DNA of 64,000 nucleotides from Voacanga thouarsii (GCA_026120185.1 JANUWF010000008.1:1612001-1676000), one strand, 5' to 3'. Positions 35,098 through 47,040 are shown, counted from the first letter of the stretch. Numbers and translations are program-made. Notes: generated by a model from the letters alone, not told the origin.

Positions 35098-36006
35098 ATG
35101 GCTTCATCTAATGTTCCTACTCCTACCAATGTTCCAATTAATGGCGATGGTTCCGTAACCACTACAACCGCTATGGCTTCAACTCAACCATTTATTATGT
35201 CAACTACCAGAGTACCACTTCCGATCACATATGCCAAGCTATTTTCGGATGTCTCCAACATTGAAATTTTTGCTGAACAAAATACCAAAAGATAGCAAGA
35301 ACAAGTCTACCCTCTACTCGATCTTCATGGAATTGCGCATGCACTAACCAAGCCCAAACCGTCACCAACTTCTGAATCCAAAGCTCAAGAAACATGGGTT
35401 TATGCAAATAAGATTTGTAGACATACTATTTTACAAATATTATCTAACGATTTGTTTGATATCTATGCACCTTGCAAAGAAGTAAGAGATATTTATGACT
35501 CTCTTATCAAACAATACACTACGGGAGATGCTACCAAGTAAAAGTTCATAGTTGGAAAATATTACCAATGGAAAATGACAAGTGCCAAGGAGATAAAAAC
35601 TCAAATCAATGAGTACAAAAAGTTGGTAGAAGACCTTAAAGCTGAAGAGATAGTGCTGCCAAAAAAATTCATTGTAGGTATATTGATTGAAAAGTTACCA
35701 GAAATTTGGAATGACTACAAAAACAGCCTGAAACACATGCACAAGTCTCTCTCCGTGGATGAGCTCATGACACATATCCTGGTCAAGGACACCAAAAAGA
35801 AGGAAGTGAATGCTGTCAAAGCAAAAGAAATGGAATTGAGGGCAAATCTAGTACAAAGCAATTCTTCCAAAAAGTACAATAATAAATCCCATGATTATAA
35901 ACCTAAAATTTCTAATCCGAACTTCAAGAAAAAGAAAGACTCCTATTTTGTTTGTGGAAAACCAGGATATCATTCACCACAATGTAGGAAAAAAAATGAA
36001 AAATGA
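35098..36006 (+). pseudogene. gag of the copia relic
   Basis: One frame with two in-frame stops (35293-35295, 35539-35541). The N-terminus is MASSNVPTPTNVP. The middle has QETWVYANKICRHTILQILS and YDSLIKQYTTGDATK, typical of the copia gag (UBN2/RVT-2-type) domain. Next come VEDLKAEEIVLPKKFIVGIL and IEKLPEIWNDYKNSLKHM. The zinc knuckle is YFVCGKPGYHSPQC, with its first Cys replaced by Tyr. A frameshift in the A-run at about 35992 shifts the reading before the protease. Confidence 0.82.
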
Positions 36007-36072
36007 CAATCTTCCTAAACCAAAAGTCAATATGGTTGAAGGAGATGATGTAATTGTTGCATCATTTTTCAA

Positions 36073-36306
36073 GTGAATATTATGGCAAATGTTAAAGAAT
36101 GGGTGGTAGACTCTGGGGCTACTCGACACATTTGTGCAAATCGAGAAACTTTTTCCTCGTACAAATCTGTAGGAAATGATGATGAAGTAGTCTACCTTGG
36201 AGATTCGAGAACTGCAAAAGTTCTAGGAAATGACAATGTGCTTCTAAAACTTATTTCAGGGAAAACTTTAGCCCTTTGTGATATAATGCATGTTCCATTT
36301 ATATGA
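36073..36306 (+). pseudogene. protease of the copia relic
   Basis: EWVVDSGATRHICANRETF holds the copia aspartic-protease signature DSGA with the usual following H. The DIMHVPFI block that normally leads to the GAG-pre-integrase region follows, and then two stops end the recognisable reading. Confidence 0.8.
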
Positions 36307-36506
36307 ACATAGACAACATATCTTGATCTAAAATTTTAAAGTATTAAGTTTATAAATCTTTCTTATTTATATGTTCTGTCCTTAATTTTCTCCTTTTTTG
36401 ATGTGAAATTTTCAAACTTGCACAACTCACATTTTAAATCTTAACAAACTTAATGGCTCCTAGTCTTACAATTAGACAGATGACTTTTTTATTACTTCTT
36501 GATATA
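36307..36506. other. short AT-rich stretch, no feature
   Basis: Host or decayed copia sequence; no domain recognisable. Confidence 0.4.
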
Positions 36507-36511
36507 ACTAC
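36507..36511. repeat. target site duplication of copia element, left (ACTAC)
   Basis: Identical to 54147-54151. Confidence 0.88.
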
Positions 36512-37555
36512 TGTTGAAAATGGCAACTTTAAGAGTTAATAACTTTTAACTCATGATTAGTTAACCTAAAATAATTAACAGGAGTTGTTCTTGACATGTT
36601 AGAGATTGTTTTGATTATAGTAGAAGCCATTTTCATGGTGAAAATCCATAATTAAATGTCATTAAAGTTGGGTGTTTAACCATTTAGAAACTCATGTTAG
36701 ACATGAGTCCTACATGGAAAAAGTTGAAGAGTGTGGAATCCTTTATACACTAAAAAGTTTTTCTATAGACTTGATAAAAAAGCCCAAGGCAATGGGGCTA
36801 CCACAAGCGCGCCTGCCCGGCCTGGCTCGGATTGGACTTGGCCTATGTTTTCATGGTCCTCTCTTTTTATTTAGCCCAATTAACTCTAACTTAAAAAGAA
36901 AAAGGAAACATTAAAATCTGATTGGAATTAGGGTCTCCAATTCGGATTGGATTTTAGTTTTCCCTAGAGGCGATATTAAAAGAAAGATAACAGAGCCGCC
37001 ACTGAGGTTCTGGATTTTTTCGAATTTTACTTCCTTGAGAGAAAAATCGCCTCTTCCGTTCTCTCTATCACGACCCATAGTTTTCTGACTGAACGGGACC
37101 GATGAATTGAGAAGATTTTCGAGGTGATCCCAATTGGTGTGTGTCGACGGCGATTTGAGACTGTCTTATCCTATAAGGAGAATTATTGTACCCATCGCAC
37201 CGGAGTGGGGTGAATAACTTCTTAAAGGCAAACTAATATTGAACTTGTGATTCTGTCAGTATTTCTGTCCATCGCGTTGCAGCTTGTCCAGAGGAGAGCT
37301 GGCATCGGGTACGTCTAGTGGGGTCAGTGCCAGGTACGTTCTGGCAGAACCGCGAGCAAGTTTCTCAGGTCCATTACTGACTTATCTGTTAATTTTGAAT
37401 TCTGTCTAGTTTTTTTACACTTGGACTGTTTGACCTTACCAGCTTTATTGATATTTGGTAATTGCATTTGTTAGAACCCTGATAGGGTATAGGTAGTGCT
37501 TGTTCAATTCAGTTGAGTTGCTTGTCTATACTCGTCAGTACCCTATTTTCTAATA
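36512..37555 (+). repeat. 5' LTR of copia element
   Basis: TGTTGAAAATGGCAACTTT start; the end is TA instead of CA (point change). It aligns over its length to 53101-54146. Confidence 0.88.
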
Positions 37556-37595
37556 GTCTTTAAGAAGTTATTCTGTAATTATGTATTTGTGTGCA

Positions 37596-38430
37596 ATGGC
37601 CAGTTCGTCAAGTACTACTTTTGCTGCGTATAAGCCTTTTGTTGACTTAAATAGTCTGTTGGACAAATTTGGTCCTAAGCAGAATTTCAAGCGTTGGCAA
37701 TAACACATGAAAATTTTTTTAACCATGAGGGGCTTATTGTTAGCAGTGTAGGTAGACAGGCCCATACCAACTGATAGACATCCTAGAGTAGTTGAGATTG
37801 CTGCATGAGATGAATGGAACAATGTAGGCAGAGGGGCAATACTGTTAGCATTGACAAATTCTCTCTTTGATGTCTACTGTTCTGAGTCCTACACAATAAA
37901 GATGCTATGGGATGAGTTGGATAGGAAATATAATACTAAAGATTAAGGTATGGAAAGGTATTATGTCTCCAAATTCCTAAAATTTCAGATGGTTGAGGGC
38001 AAGTCTGTGATTGAACAGACTCGAGAGTTACAATTGATTATTCACTCTTTTCATGAAGTGGATATAAAACTTTCTGAGAAATTTCAAGTGATGTCAATGA
38101 TAGAGAAATTTCCTAAGTCTTGGGAGGACTTTTGTATGTCTCTCAAACACAAGACGGAGAAAATTTCTCTAAACGACCTGATAAAATCAATATCCATTGA
38201 AGAGCAATATAGAAAGAATAGTCATATTGTACCTTGGAGTCTAATGTCCATGTGTTGACTATTGGGAAGAAGAGCAATAATTATAAGAATGTGGGGGTTA
38301 ATTTAAACTCTAAAAATATAAACAAGATAAAAGGCCAAGAAGAAATCGAAAGCAAACAAACCTTGCTGGAATTGTGGTCATGTTGGACATTGGACTAAGG
38401 ACTATCCGTCTAAAAAGTCCAAAATCAAGC
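37596..38430 (+). pseudogene. gag of copia element
   Basis: Starts MASSSSTTFAAYKPF. The copia gag pattern follows, with KQNFKRWQ, SYTIKMLWDELDRKYNTKD and FQVMSMIEKFPKSWEDF, then a frameshift near 38235. The zinc knuckle reads CWNCGHVGHWTKDY (last Cys lost). In-frame stops include those after FKRWQ, after LLLAV and after NTKD. Confidence 0.82.
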
Positions 38431-38459
38431 AAGGATCAAATTCTGAAGCTCAAGTTAAT

Positions 38460-38901
38460 GTGGTGGTAGAGGATACTAGTCAAGTGGAAGCTGATTTGAG
38501 TACACACCTTACTGAGGTTTGTACCATTGAGGTTGGAACTGGCATCACTACTTCCAATGATAATGAAAGGTATGTTTCTGTTAACCCAGAAGTTTTTACT
38601 ATTTATGAGCCACTTGAATGGCTGGTTGATACTGGAGCAAATGTGCATGTTTATGTTGATAAATTGCTTTTTGTGTCTTACTAGCCTATTAAAAGAAAAA
38701 CCGTGAAGATGGAAAACTCAGCTACAGCCAATGTGTTGGGGATTAGACTCATGAACTTGAAGTTTCCTTCAGGGCATATTCTTTCTCTTCATAGGGTGCA
38801 GTATATTCCAATAGTTCGTAGGAATATTTTTAGTAGTTCATGTTTAGTTAGAGAGGGTTATGAATTCACTTTCAAATGTAATAAAGTAGTAATTATGCAC
38901 T
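38460..38901 (+). pseudogene. protease of copia element
   Basis: EPLEWLVDTGANVHVYVDK holds the DTGA active site. After a stop at 38682-38684, ATANVLGIRLMNLKFPSGHI and the VQYIPIVRRN block continue until the E2 insertion. Confidence 0.82.
38897..38901. repeat. target site duplication of E2, left (GCACT)
   Basis: Differs from the right copy GCATT (49793-49797) at one base, fitting an older insertion. Confidence 0.75.
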
Positions 38902-39588
38902 TGTTGTTGTCAAAATAAGGAGCCGATGCAGACGGGGATAGGCTTCTTTTTCGATAAACACAAACAATCCGATATGGTGAAATAGAAAATGATATCAGAT
39001 CTCTTTCGAATAAGGGACCGGGTTCCTTGAACTTACTATAGAAATGGTTCAAGAAAGTCAGCTGAAAATGCTCAACGGAAGGACTTCTGGGGTAAAAGAC
39101 TAATACTTGTATTAACTTACTAAAGAAAAAGGTCTAACACTTGAAAGAAGAACAGCAAGCAGTAAGGAAAAATTAGAAATAAAGCTGTAAAGGAAAACTA
39201 TAACAAAGCGGTAAGAAAGCTGTAAGAAATTGAAATCCTAGACTAAAAAGCTGTAAATAATGACAAAGTAGAAGAAATTGAAATTGAATGTTGTTAGTTG
39301 ATAGTTGATGATCTTTTGGCTCTGGGTGATGCTCCCACTTTATATTTGCTGCAATCGAACCACTAATAGATCGTGGAGTTTCTTCCGGCCAAAGAGTGCA
39401 ACGGTCGTGCAGGATTCTTGCGCCGAAAGATCACGGGTTTGTTTTTCTTCTTATTGGCTTCGTGGTGCCGATGTTGACCATTACTGTCAGCTGTTTGAAA
39501 CGTTGACTTTATCAGCTCGTCCAAACTTATCAAATCGGCATCGGCTCAAAGTAACCATTGTGTCGACTCGGCAAAGTTGACATCAACA
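38902..39588 (-). repeat. 3' LTR of E2 (left end)
   Basis: TGTTGTTGTCAAAATAAGG...TTGACATCAACA; the polypurine-like minus-strand GGACTCGGGGGGC follows. Confidence 0.9.
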
Positions 39589-39762
39589 TATGCCCCCCGA
39601 GTCCCGTTGTTTCAGCGGGCGCGAGTTAGCAAAACGATGGGAATCGTACAACTATTAATAGCAGCTATTCTTTTTCTGACAAAATCAAAACGTCCCGAAC
39701 ATTGCGGAGTATTTGTGATGCCTCAGCCTTAGAACCCGCAAACGGCCCAATTTCAAATTTCC

Positions 39763-39772
39763 TTATAAATAG
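39763..39772 (+). promoter_or_regulatory. TATA box for the antisense PMD gene of E2
   Basis: TTATAAATAG, a near-consensus plant TATA box 157 bp upstream of ATG 39920 and conserved with E1. Confidence 0.6.
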
Positions 39773-39919
39773 CAGTGGTCCCCAATCAGAACTCCTCACT
39801 TCCTACGACTTCTATCTTCTTCAGAATTCTACTGCTTGAGTGATTCATCGATCATTTTTCTTTTCACCATAACTTCTTGTGAACTATAAATTCCCTTTCG
39901 GTGAAAAGACAACATTACG

Positions 39920-42849
39920 ATGGCAACCCCTACCGATAAGAACATTCTGTCCCCGGTCTAAGCCGATGCTAACTTGTTTGCCTTGGGTCCACGTCTCTTG
40001 CCTGCAGAAGTTACCGCTAAACACCTGCAGTTTGTTCTCCCTACCGATTTTACTTTCCCTTTGCAACAGGATACTTTTACAACCGCCAATCTTCCCTCCT
40101 CTTTTCGTCATTGGCCCCGCAAGCTCAAGAACTACAGAGAATGGCAGGACCGCTGCTACGCCCGATTTGGGGCCATCTGGGCATAATGGGGAATTTCGGA
40201 TGCCATCACGATGACCGACTTCAAGATGGCGTTTGACCGTAATCTATTCGCCGCCGTTCTTCCCTTTTGGTCCTCGGCAATAAATGGCTTCATTTTTCCG
40301 CACGGGATGTTTTCCCTACCATTCTTGACATCTGCACCATATGTGATGGCGATGAAATTCCGAGGCTCCATGATGAAGAAAGCTTACCAGCCGTTGAGGC
40401 TCGTCTAGATAATGCATCTTCTTCATATTGCAATTTCATCAACGCTCAAAGAGGGGTAGAGGATACTCCTTCAAACCAAGAACAAGCGGCCTTTCTATGG
40501 CTTTGGTTATATAAGTATATTATCTGCTCCCATTCTGCTGGTGTCAGCAACGAGTACCGATATTATGTATCGGCTCTTTTATGGAACAAAAAGCGCTGTG
40601 ACCTGGCCTCGCTGGTCCTCGCCTTGGTCTATCGCACTATTAATCAGCTCATGACTGCCCTTTCCACTGGGGAAGATCCGACCAACCTTGGGGGCCCGCT
40701 CTGAATTACCCAACTTTGGCTTTATTCGAATCACAGGAGCCCAGGTGGACCCTTCCGATTGAGCGACCAGCTATCGGCTGCTTCGGGTCCCCATAAGCAT
40801 TGTTTCTGCCGAAACCATTGTCTCGTATCTTTACCAATGTCGAGACTTCCATGTTGCTATTTTCTTTTCGTATGCTGCTCGCCAAGAAGGCCCCCTCTGG
40901 TTGAAAGGCTTGTCGGGAAGCTCCGAAGCAACACAAGAAACTCTATGGGCCCGAATTCTGTGTCCTAGAGAAATTCTTCTATGGGCCAAGCCTGGAGCTC
41001 GAAATACTAAGACCTCTTGTGAGAGGTACAACCCCCACAGCTTCTCTCGCCAACTTGGGTTAATACAAGACATCCCTGCAGATCCGGGGCATGTTTCTTC
41101 TTTCTCCGTGAAACCGGTGCTATCGGCTGAAGACGTACAAACCTTAGCCGAAAGCACCTAGGCCATCCTGACGTCCTTTGAATTTAAATCCTTCCAGGTG
41201 GTATTGGAGACTTCTCCGAACTTCAATTTATAGTGGAGGCTACTGAGTGGGGGCCCTGTTCTCTGCCCTCATAGGCGTCTGGCTTCTACGAATTCCTGGG
41301 CCAACCACCTCTTTGCCTGAACCATCATCTGCTAAGAAAGGAAAACAGGTAAAACATCCTATAAGTCCTATAATAATGTCGGCCTTACGTACTCCCTTGG
41401 TGCAGAAAACTATTGTTGTTACTCCCGCTATCCTGGAGGAGGAGGAAGAAGAGGTGGAGGTCCCGTCCCTGCTTCGTCGATCAAAGATGAAACATGAAAC
41501 ACTAACTCCTCCTGTTTCCAAGGTTTACTTCTGTCCCTTCTAGTTTTGCTCGGCTTCCCTAATGCTCAATCTTTGTCTAACTATCAGCATAATCTTTTCA
41601 GTAGAAGCGCAAACAAGAGGTAAGTCGTCCTGTTATCATCAACACTTCTTCTGATTCATAGGAAGACATTCTGCTTTGATCTTTAGCGGAAAGGGCCACT
41701 GGCAAAACTGTTCTCCCAGTGACAGACACCCCGTCGGTAGAGGCTACTGCTCCTCTTTCGATGGCTGACGTATCGGTTCTCCCATTGGCAGACCTCCCAT
41801 CAGCTAAGATACCGACTCCAAAAATTCCATCCTCTACCCCGCCAAGGCCTAAAAATGAACTAGTGGCCGCTGTCATCGAAACACCTCCACCTCCCCCGAG
41901 CCAGGGAACTGCAAAGGCTACTACTCCTCTACCGATGCTGATGTTAGCCTCGGCGCTGGACTTTGTTGATGGCCTCATTGGGGCTTCCCTGCCTGCTGAG
42001 AGGTCCACCATCGACAACGTGAGTCACGCCCTTCTGTGGATTGTGCAATAAGCCGACTCGGATATGCCCCTTACGCTCCGGGACTTGGTAATTGGGTGCC
42101 TGGGGCAAATGCGCTTAAATAGTCGCTTCCTCTTTGACACGCAGCGTCGTCGAGATGAATCTCATGACCAGTTAGAGCTTCTAAAACTGCATCGAGAAAA
42201 TGCAGCGTTTGTAGAAAAAGACCGTCAGGAATCCATGGATCATTTTACGTTTCTGCGAGCTGACATTGCGGAGGGAATAGGGAAGATTGAACGGCTGGAA
42301 CATCAATTATCAAAACTCCAGGAAGAACTTACCTCTGAGAAAAAGGCCTTGGAGCAACGGCTTGAATCAGAGAAAGAGCTCCAGGAAACAGTCAAAGCCA
42401 TTGACGACTCCCTTCTTAAGCATAATGACGAACGGCTAATGCTGGAGGCGGAAGAGGAATTGCTTGAAGCTGAACTGTCAAACTCAACCGCCCTACTGAA
42501 TGAGATGAAGTCCAGATGGGACCTCTTTGTGGCCGAGATGAACAAGGTTCTACATCCTTCGACTACTAAAGAAGCAGGTCCTTCCGGAACTCAAACTGAA
42601 GAAACTACTATTTCGACGGCCGAAACAGGGGTTCCAAAGATATCCGCTGACGAGTTGGCCCTGCCCCCCGGGAGAGGAAGAAAAGTTGAGGCTGAGATGG
42701 CTGGAACAGAGCTTCCAGTTCCTGATCCGCAGCCAATGGAAACTACTATGATGGCTAGCTAAGCGTCCGAATCAAAAGACCCTAATCGGCTATCGATTGT
42801 TCCTTATCAGCCAATGCTATTGCCCAACACCCCTTCTGATAATAGCTGA
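39920..42849 (+). pseudogene. antisense PMD-domain gene of E2
   Basis: From ATG 39920 (MATPTDKN) the frame is open apart from TAA at 39959-39961 and TAA at 40184-40186, both also present in E1. The N-terminal part has LGPRLLPAEVTAKHLQFVLP and SSFRHWPRKLKNYREWQDRC. The PMD core follows (MAFDRNLFAAVLPFWSSAIN, FIFPHGMFS, then AAFLWLWLYKYIICSHSAG, LVLALVYRTINQL) with a small deletion near 40310-40345. After an 82-bp intron (41523-41604) comes a Ser/Pro linker. The 42064-42762 segment is an uninterrupted 232-residue frame dominated by a Glu/Lys/Leu coiled coil (KIERLEHQLSKLQEELTSEK), ending near TGA 42847. It is probably nuclear, given RRSK...K and RKQ clusters around the intron. Function within the element is unknown. 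Confidence 0.8.
41523..41604 (+). other. spliceosomal intron in the E2 PMD gene
   Basis: PVSK|GTTTACTTCTG ... TTTTCAGTAG|KRKQEVSRP, at the same codon boundary as the 78-bp intron of E1. Confidence 0.65.
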
Positions 42850-42962
42850 TTTCTTTTGTAATGACATTTATGGCTATCTGGTCGGCCTCTTGTGATCAGT
42901 TCAATATATCAGAACAAAACTTTCTGCTCACTAAGATTTTCTCTCTCTCTTTTTTTTTTTTT
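42850..42962. terminator. T-rich spacer between convergent PMD gene and pol of E2
   Basis: 113 bp, ending in a CT/T run (42940-42964). Same arrangement as E1. Confidence 0.35.
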
Positions 42963-44263
42963 TTACTCTCTAGTCCCCTCCCAGAACGCCGGATAATACC
43001 TTTTTAAGAACTTACCGTTAATTGCTTTACCTGCTTCCTTTCCATCGGGTGTCATTAGGCGATAAGCTCCTCTATAAAAAACTTGCGTTACTAAGAATGG
43101 GCCTTCCCAGGATGCAGACCACTTGCCGTACCTCGGATCTTTTGGTGCAATAGGGAGAATCGTCTTCCATATCATGTCTCTTTTTTGAAAACTTCTTTCA
43201 CAGACTTTCCGATTGTACGCCTTTGCTACCTTCTCCTTGTGTTATTTTATATTCTCCAAGGCAACCCAGCGGTCCATCTCAACTTGATCTAAGTTCAGGG
43301 CCAAAGCTGTCTGATAATTTTCAGTCGTTAGACCATGCTGGTAGGCTATCCGGGCTGATTACAATAATATCTCAACAAGCAACACAACATCCTACCTATA
43401 AGTTAGTCTGAAAGGGGTAAAGCCAGTAGCAGTTTTAGCAACATTCCAATGGGCCCATAGCACTTCCTGTAATGTCTCATGCCATCTTTTTGGATTAACT
43501 TCTACTACCTTACGGATCATGCCGATTAAGGTTTTGTTCATTACCTCTGCTTGTCCATTTGCCTGTGCATAATAAGGAGAAGAGTGAAGTAATTTAACTT
43601 TAAACTGTGTTAGGAACTTACGTACCTAATCCCCTGTAAACACCGTTACTTGATCCGTTGTTATTGTCTCTGAGATTCCAAATTGGAATAGAATATTTTG
43701 TTGGAGAAATTTGATGACTGCTGTTTGTGTCACTTTAGTCAATGGTTGCGCCTCTACCCACTTGGTAAAGTAATTCGTTGCCACCAATATGAATGTGTGC
43801 CTTTTTGCTGAAGGTGGATAAATCTTTCCGATAATGTCCAGGGCCCATCCATGGAAAGGCCATGGTTTAATGATTGGATGTAATTTCGTGGAAGGAGTGT
43901 GCAACAAAGGGCCATGCTTTTGGCAAGCTTCATAGCCAACCGCATAAGCATTACAATCTATAGTATTGATGGCCAAAAGAAACCATGATGTTGAAGCGTC
44001 CATTTCAGTTTTGGGCCCGCTTGATGTGCTCCACATAAGCCTTCGTGCACCACTGCCACAGCCCGCAAGGCTTCTTCCTTGGAGAGACACTTTAAAAGAA
44101 CTCCGGTGTGACTCTGCTGAAACAAATCATTGCTTATCAACGTAAAGCTGAGGGCCTTTCGTTTCACATCGCGAGACGCTTGTCCAGTTGGGTTTCTTAA
44201 ATAAGTAACAATCTCTTGTCGCCAATCCTCCTGATACTCTGTCTTCACTATCTGTTGGCACAT
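42963..44263 (-). pseudogene. integrase of E2
   Basis: The N-terminal HEGLCGAHQAG and CQKHGPLLHTPST, the core WALDIIGKIYPPSAKR and ETITTDQVTVFTGD, and a well-kept C-terminal frame (42963-43175: WEGPFLVTQVFYRGAYRLMT, the GPY/F motif) are visible. The stretch with the catalytic Glu is broken by stops near 43620. No chromodomain. Confidence 0.85.
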
Positions 44264-45089
44264 TACTGCTTTCCTAAAACCTGAAGCTAACTGAGCTAAA
44301 TCATTAGCATTTTGATTTTCCGATCTGGGAACATGAGTTAGAATAACCTCCTGAAAATGCTGAAGTAGCCCATTTACCTCCCGTAGCCTATCCGATAGAA
44401 ACGGGTTAGCACATTTATAATTTCCTAATACTTGTCAGATAACAACTTGAGAATCTCTTACAATTCTGACTACTCGAGCCTCCAGTGCTTTCAGAATCCG
44501 TAATCCTAACAAAAGAGCGTCATATTCCGCCTGATTATTAGTTGTCCCCTTCTTTAACTCAAAGTGGACCTTACCCTGCTATCCATTCGGAGATTCAATA
44601 ACCAGACCAATACCAGCCTTCTGTTGGGTACTTGAGCCATCAAATTGTAAAACCCATGGCTTCAAAGAAACGTACCTCTGTGCCTTGTTTCTATCGTTTG
44701 TGGTATCTCCAGAGAAGGATGTTCAGCTAAAAAATCTGCAATAGCCTGTCCTTTTACATCCCTCAGTGGCACATAAGTTAAAGAAAAAGCATGTAATTTG
44801 ACCGCCCATTTCATAAGCCGCCCATTCAGTAAAGGGCGATTCAACAAGAGTTTGATTAAATCTACCTTACATAAGATATGTACTTCCCTAAATAATAAGT
44901 AATGCTCCAACTTTGTGCATGCATAGTGGAGAGATAAGCATAGCTTTTCAATAGGGGTGTACCTTGTCTCCGTATCCGATAGATTCCGACTAAGGTAGTA
45001 TACTTCTCTTTCTATCCCTCGTTGGTCATCCTAAGCTAATAAACTGCTGATAGATCCTTCCGTAGCTAAGATATAAAACTTCATAGGAG
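44264..45089 (-). pseudogene. RNase H plus second RNase H domain of E2
   Basis: Frame EHYLLFREVHILCKVDLIKL through VKGQAIADFLAEHPSLEIPQ (44662-44910), then a shifted second RNase H with the D...E spacing of E1 (QFDGSSTQQKAGIGLV, NNQAEYDALLLGLRIL). Same dual RNase H layout as E1. Confidence 0.75.
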
Positions 45090-46038
45090 ATTGGTTATGT
45101 GGAGGAGCTAACACCGGTGGATGCGATAAAGCTACCTTTATTTGACCAAACGCTACCTGATGCTCAAGCTACCAGATAAATTCTTGAGATAACTTTAATC
45201 GTAACAGAGAATAAAATACCTTCTATTTACTTGTGGCGTTTGCCAAAAAATGCCATAAAAAATTGATCTTCCCCAAGAAACTTTGTTTTTCGTCTGGCGC
45301 GGTCTTGCTTGTAGAATATCCTGGGCCTTATTCTAATCTATCTCAATCCCCCTCTGATATACTAGAAACCCAAGGAAATTCCGCTGTAACTCTAAAGGCA
45401 CACTTAGCCGGATTGATCTTCAAATGGTGCTAACGCATCCAGAGGAACGCTTGTTCCAAATCTACTAAGTGTTGTAGGAACACGGGGGATTTTACAACCA
45501 AATCATCTATGTAGACCTCCATGCTGCTGCCGATAAGATCGTGGAAGATGAGATTCATGGCCTGCTAAAAAATGGCCCCATCGTTCTTCAAACCGAATGG
45601 CATGACCACCCATTTGAATAAGCCAATAGATCCCGGGCAACGGAACGCCATTTTGTGTGTATCCTCTTCAGCTATGAATATCTAGTTATACCCTGAGTAA
45701 CCATCCAAGAAACTTAAAAACTGGTTACCCACAGTAGAATCCACTAACATATCTACCATTGGCATAGCATACTCATCCTTCGGAGTGGCCAAGTTCACGT
45801 TTCTGAAGTCTATGCAGACACGTAGTTGACCGTTCTTCTTAATGACCGGCACGATGTTAGATATCCATTCTACATATCGGCACGTACGGATAAACCCACA
45901 TCGAAGTAACCTTTCTACCTCCTCCTTGATCCTGGGTAGCAATGCAGGATTAAAATGTCTTGCCAGTTGTTTATGGGGTTTAAAGCCTTCTTTGACAGGT
46001 AGGCGATATTCCACAACACTTCGGTCCAAGCCTAGCAT
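45090..46038 (-). pseudogene. reverse transcriptase of E2
   Basis: MLGLDRSVVEYRLPVKEGFK to LSFLDGYSGYN is open (45682-46038). A TAG at 45682-45684 replaces Gln before IFIAE, where E1 is intact. Downstream, FKWVVMPFGLKN and a mutated active-site block near 45510 are recognisable but split by stops and small deletions. Confidence 0.85.
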
Positions 46039-46399
46039 CTCGTGATAGTTCCATGCAAACTAATTCTTGTACCTGCGGATTAGACAGGTTAACTTATCTC
46101 TTTGCTCAATAGTCAAATGTAAACTTACCTTGGCTGTTCTATTCTCCCCCGCTTCTCCTATGTTTACTTCCACTAATGGGTCTTGAGCAATGAAGCCAGG
46201 AGCTCGTCAGACCTCTGAATCTTCTGGTCGTAGGCTGTTTGGTTCCTCAGTGGTGATCAAGTTATGGGCCATCGTTAGCTTGGCATATTGTCTTGGATCA
46301 AAGGTCGGATGATAAAATAGAGATTCGTTCATGTGGATTTTGGCTGAAAACGGATTAGGATCGGCTGGGATTTGCTCACCCGTTCTCCATCCCAGATCA

Positions 46400-46960
46400 G
46401 CATCATCTGGTGTAAAGTGGACGGTACGCACGCAACGGTTTGCATGAATCTAATCTCTGCCCAATAAAACAAAATAAGCTAGCTTCTCATCAATTATAAA
46501 AAAAACCGTTTTACTGGTTTTGGACCCGACTGTGACTTCACAGGTGATAACGCCTTCTGACACAGCTGCTTCTCCAATGAAGTTAACCATCTACACATCG
46601 GTAGGGGACAAATCCAGTTTATCTTTTCCCAGTCGTTTCAAGGTAGAGAAAGGCATTACGTTTAAGACAGCTCCACCATCAACAAAAATCCGAGTAAGTG
46701 GCTTGCCGTTAATATGTGCTTTGATGTACAGGGACCTGAGGTGGTTAACATTTTATGCTGTTGGAATGGGAAATAGCATCCTTTCTGGGGGAATTTTGAT
46801 GTCAACCAACTCCACTGCAGTTCTTTCTTCCGTATGAAAATCCTCTTCCATGGACTCTCGACGAGAGGTAGCTCGAAAACTTGATGGTAAGATGCTGAGA
46901 ATGCTTTGGCCATGATCAGGGGCTAATTGTTCTTCAACCCAGGTATCAAATAGCCGTCTT
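46400..46960 (-). pseudogene. aspartic protease of E2
   Basis: Reading around 46660-46700 gives TRIFVDGGAVLNVMP, the DGG form of the active site. The LGR-W-H block is near 46440-46480, and several stops and a frameshift interrupt the frame. Confidence 0.7.
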
Positions 46961-47040
46961 TGTTATGCCCGCTTTCGCTATTCTCGTCTTTTTTGAGACT
47001 TTGACGATCGGGAACAGAGGCCAAGTAGAAATGTCCCCTC

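Larger units (their letters stand above)
34634..36306 (+). mobile_element. truncated Ty1/copia relic (5' part only)
   Basis: Starts TGTTGGAATATATTTC, a usual copia LTR opening. It has a TATA box and a 5' leader, then gag and the first part of pol (protease). After the protease the copia reading stops at about 36306, and no integrase, RT or 3' LTR follows before the next insertion at 36512. The LTR's right border and any primer site could not be fixed. Confidence 0.65.
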
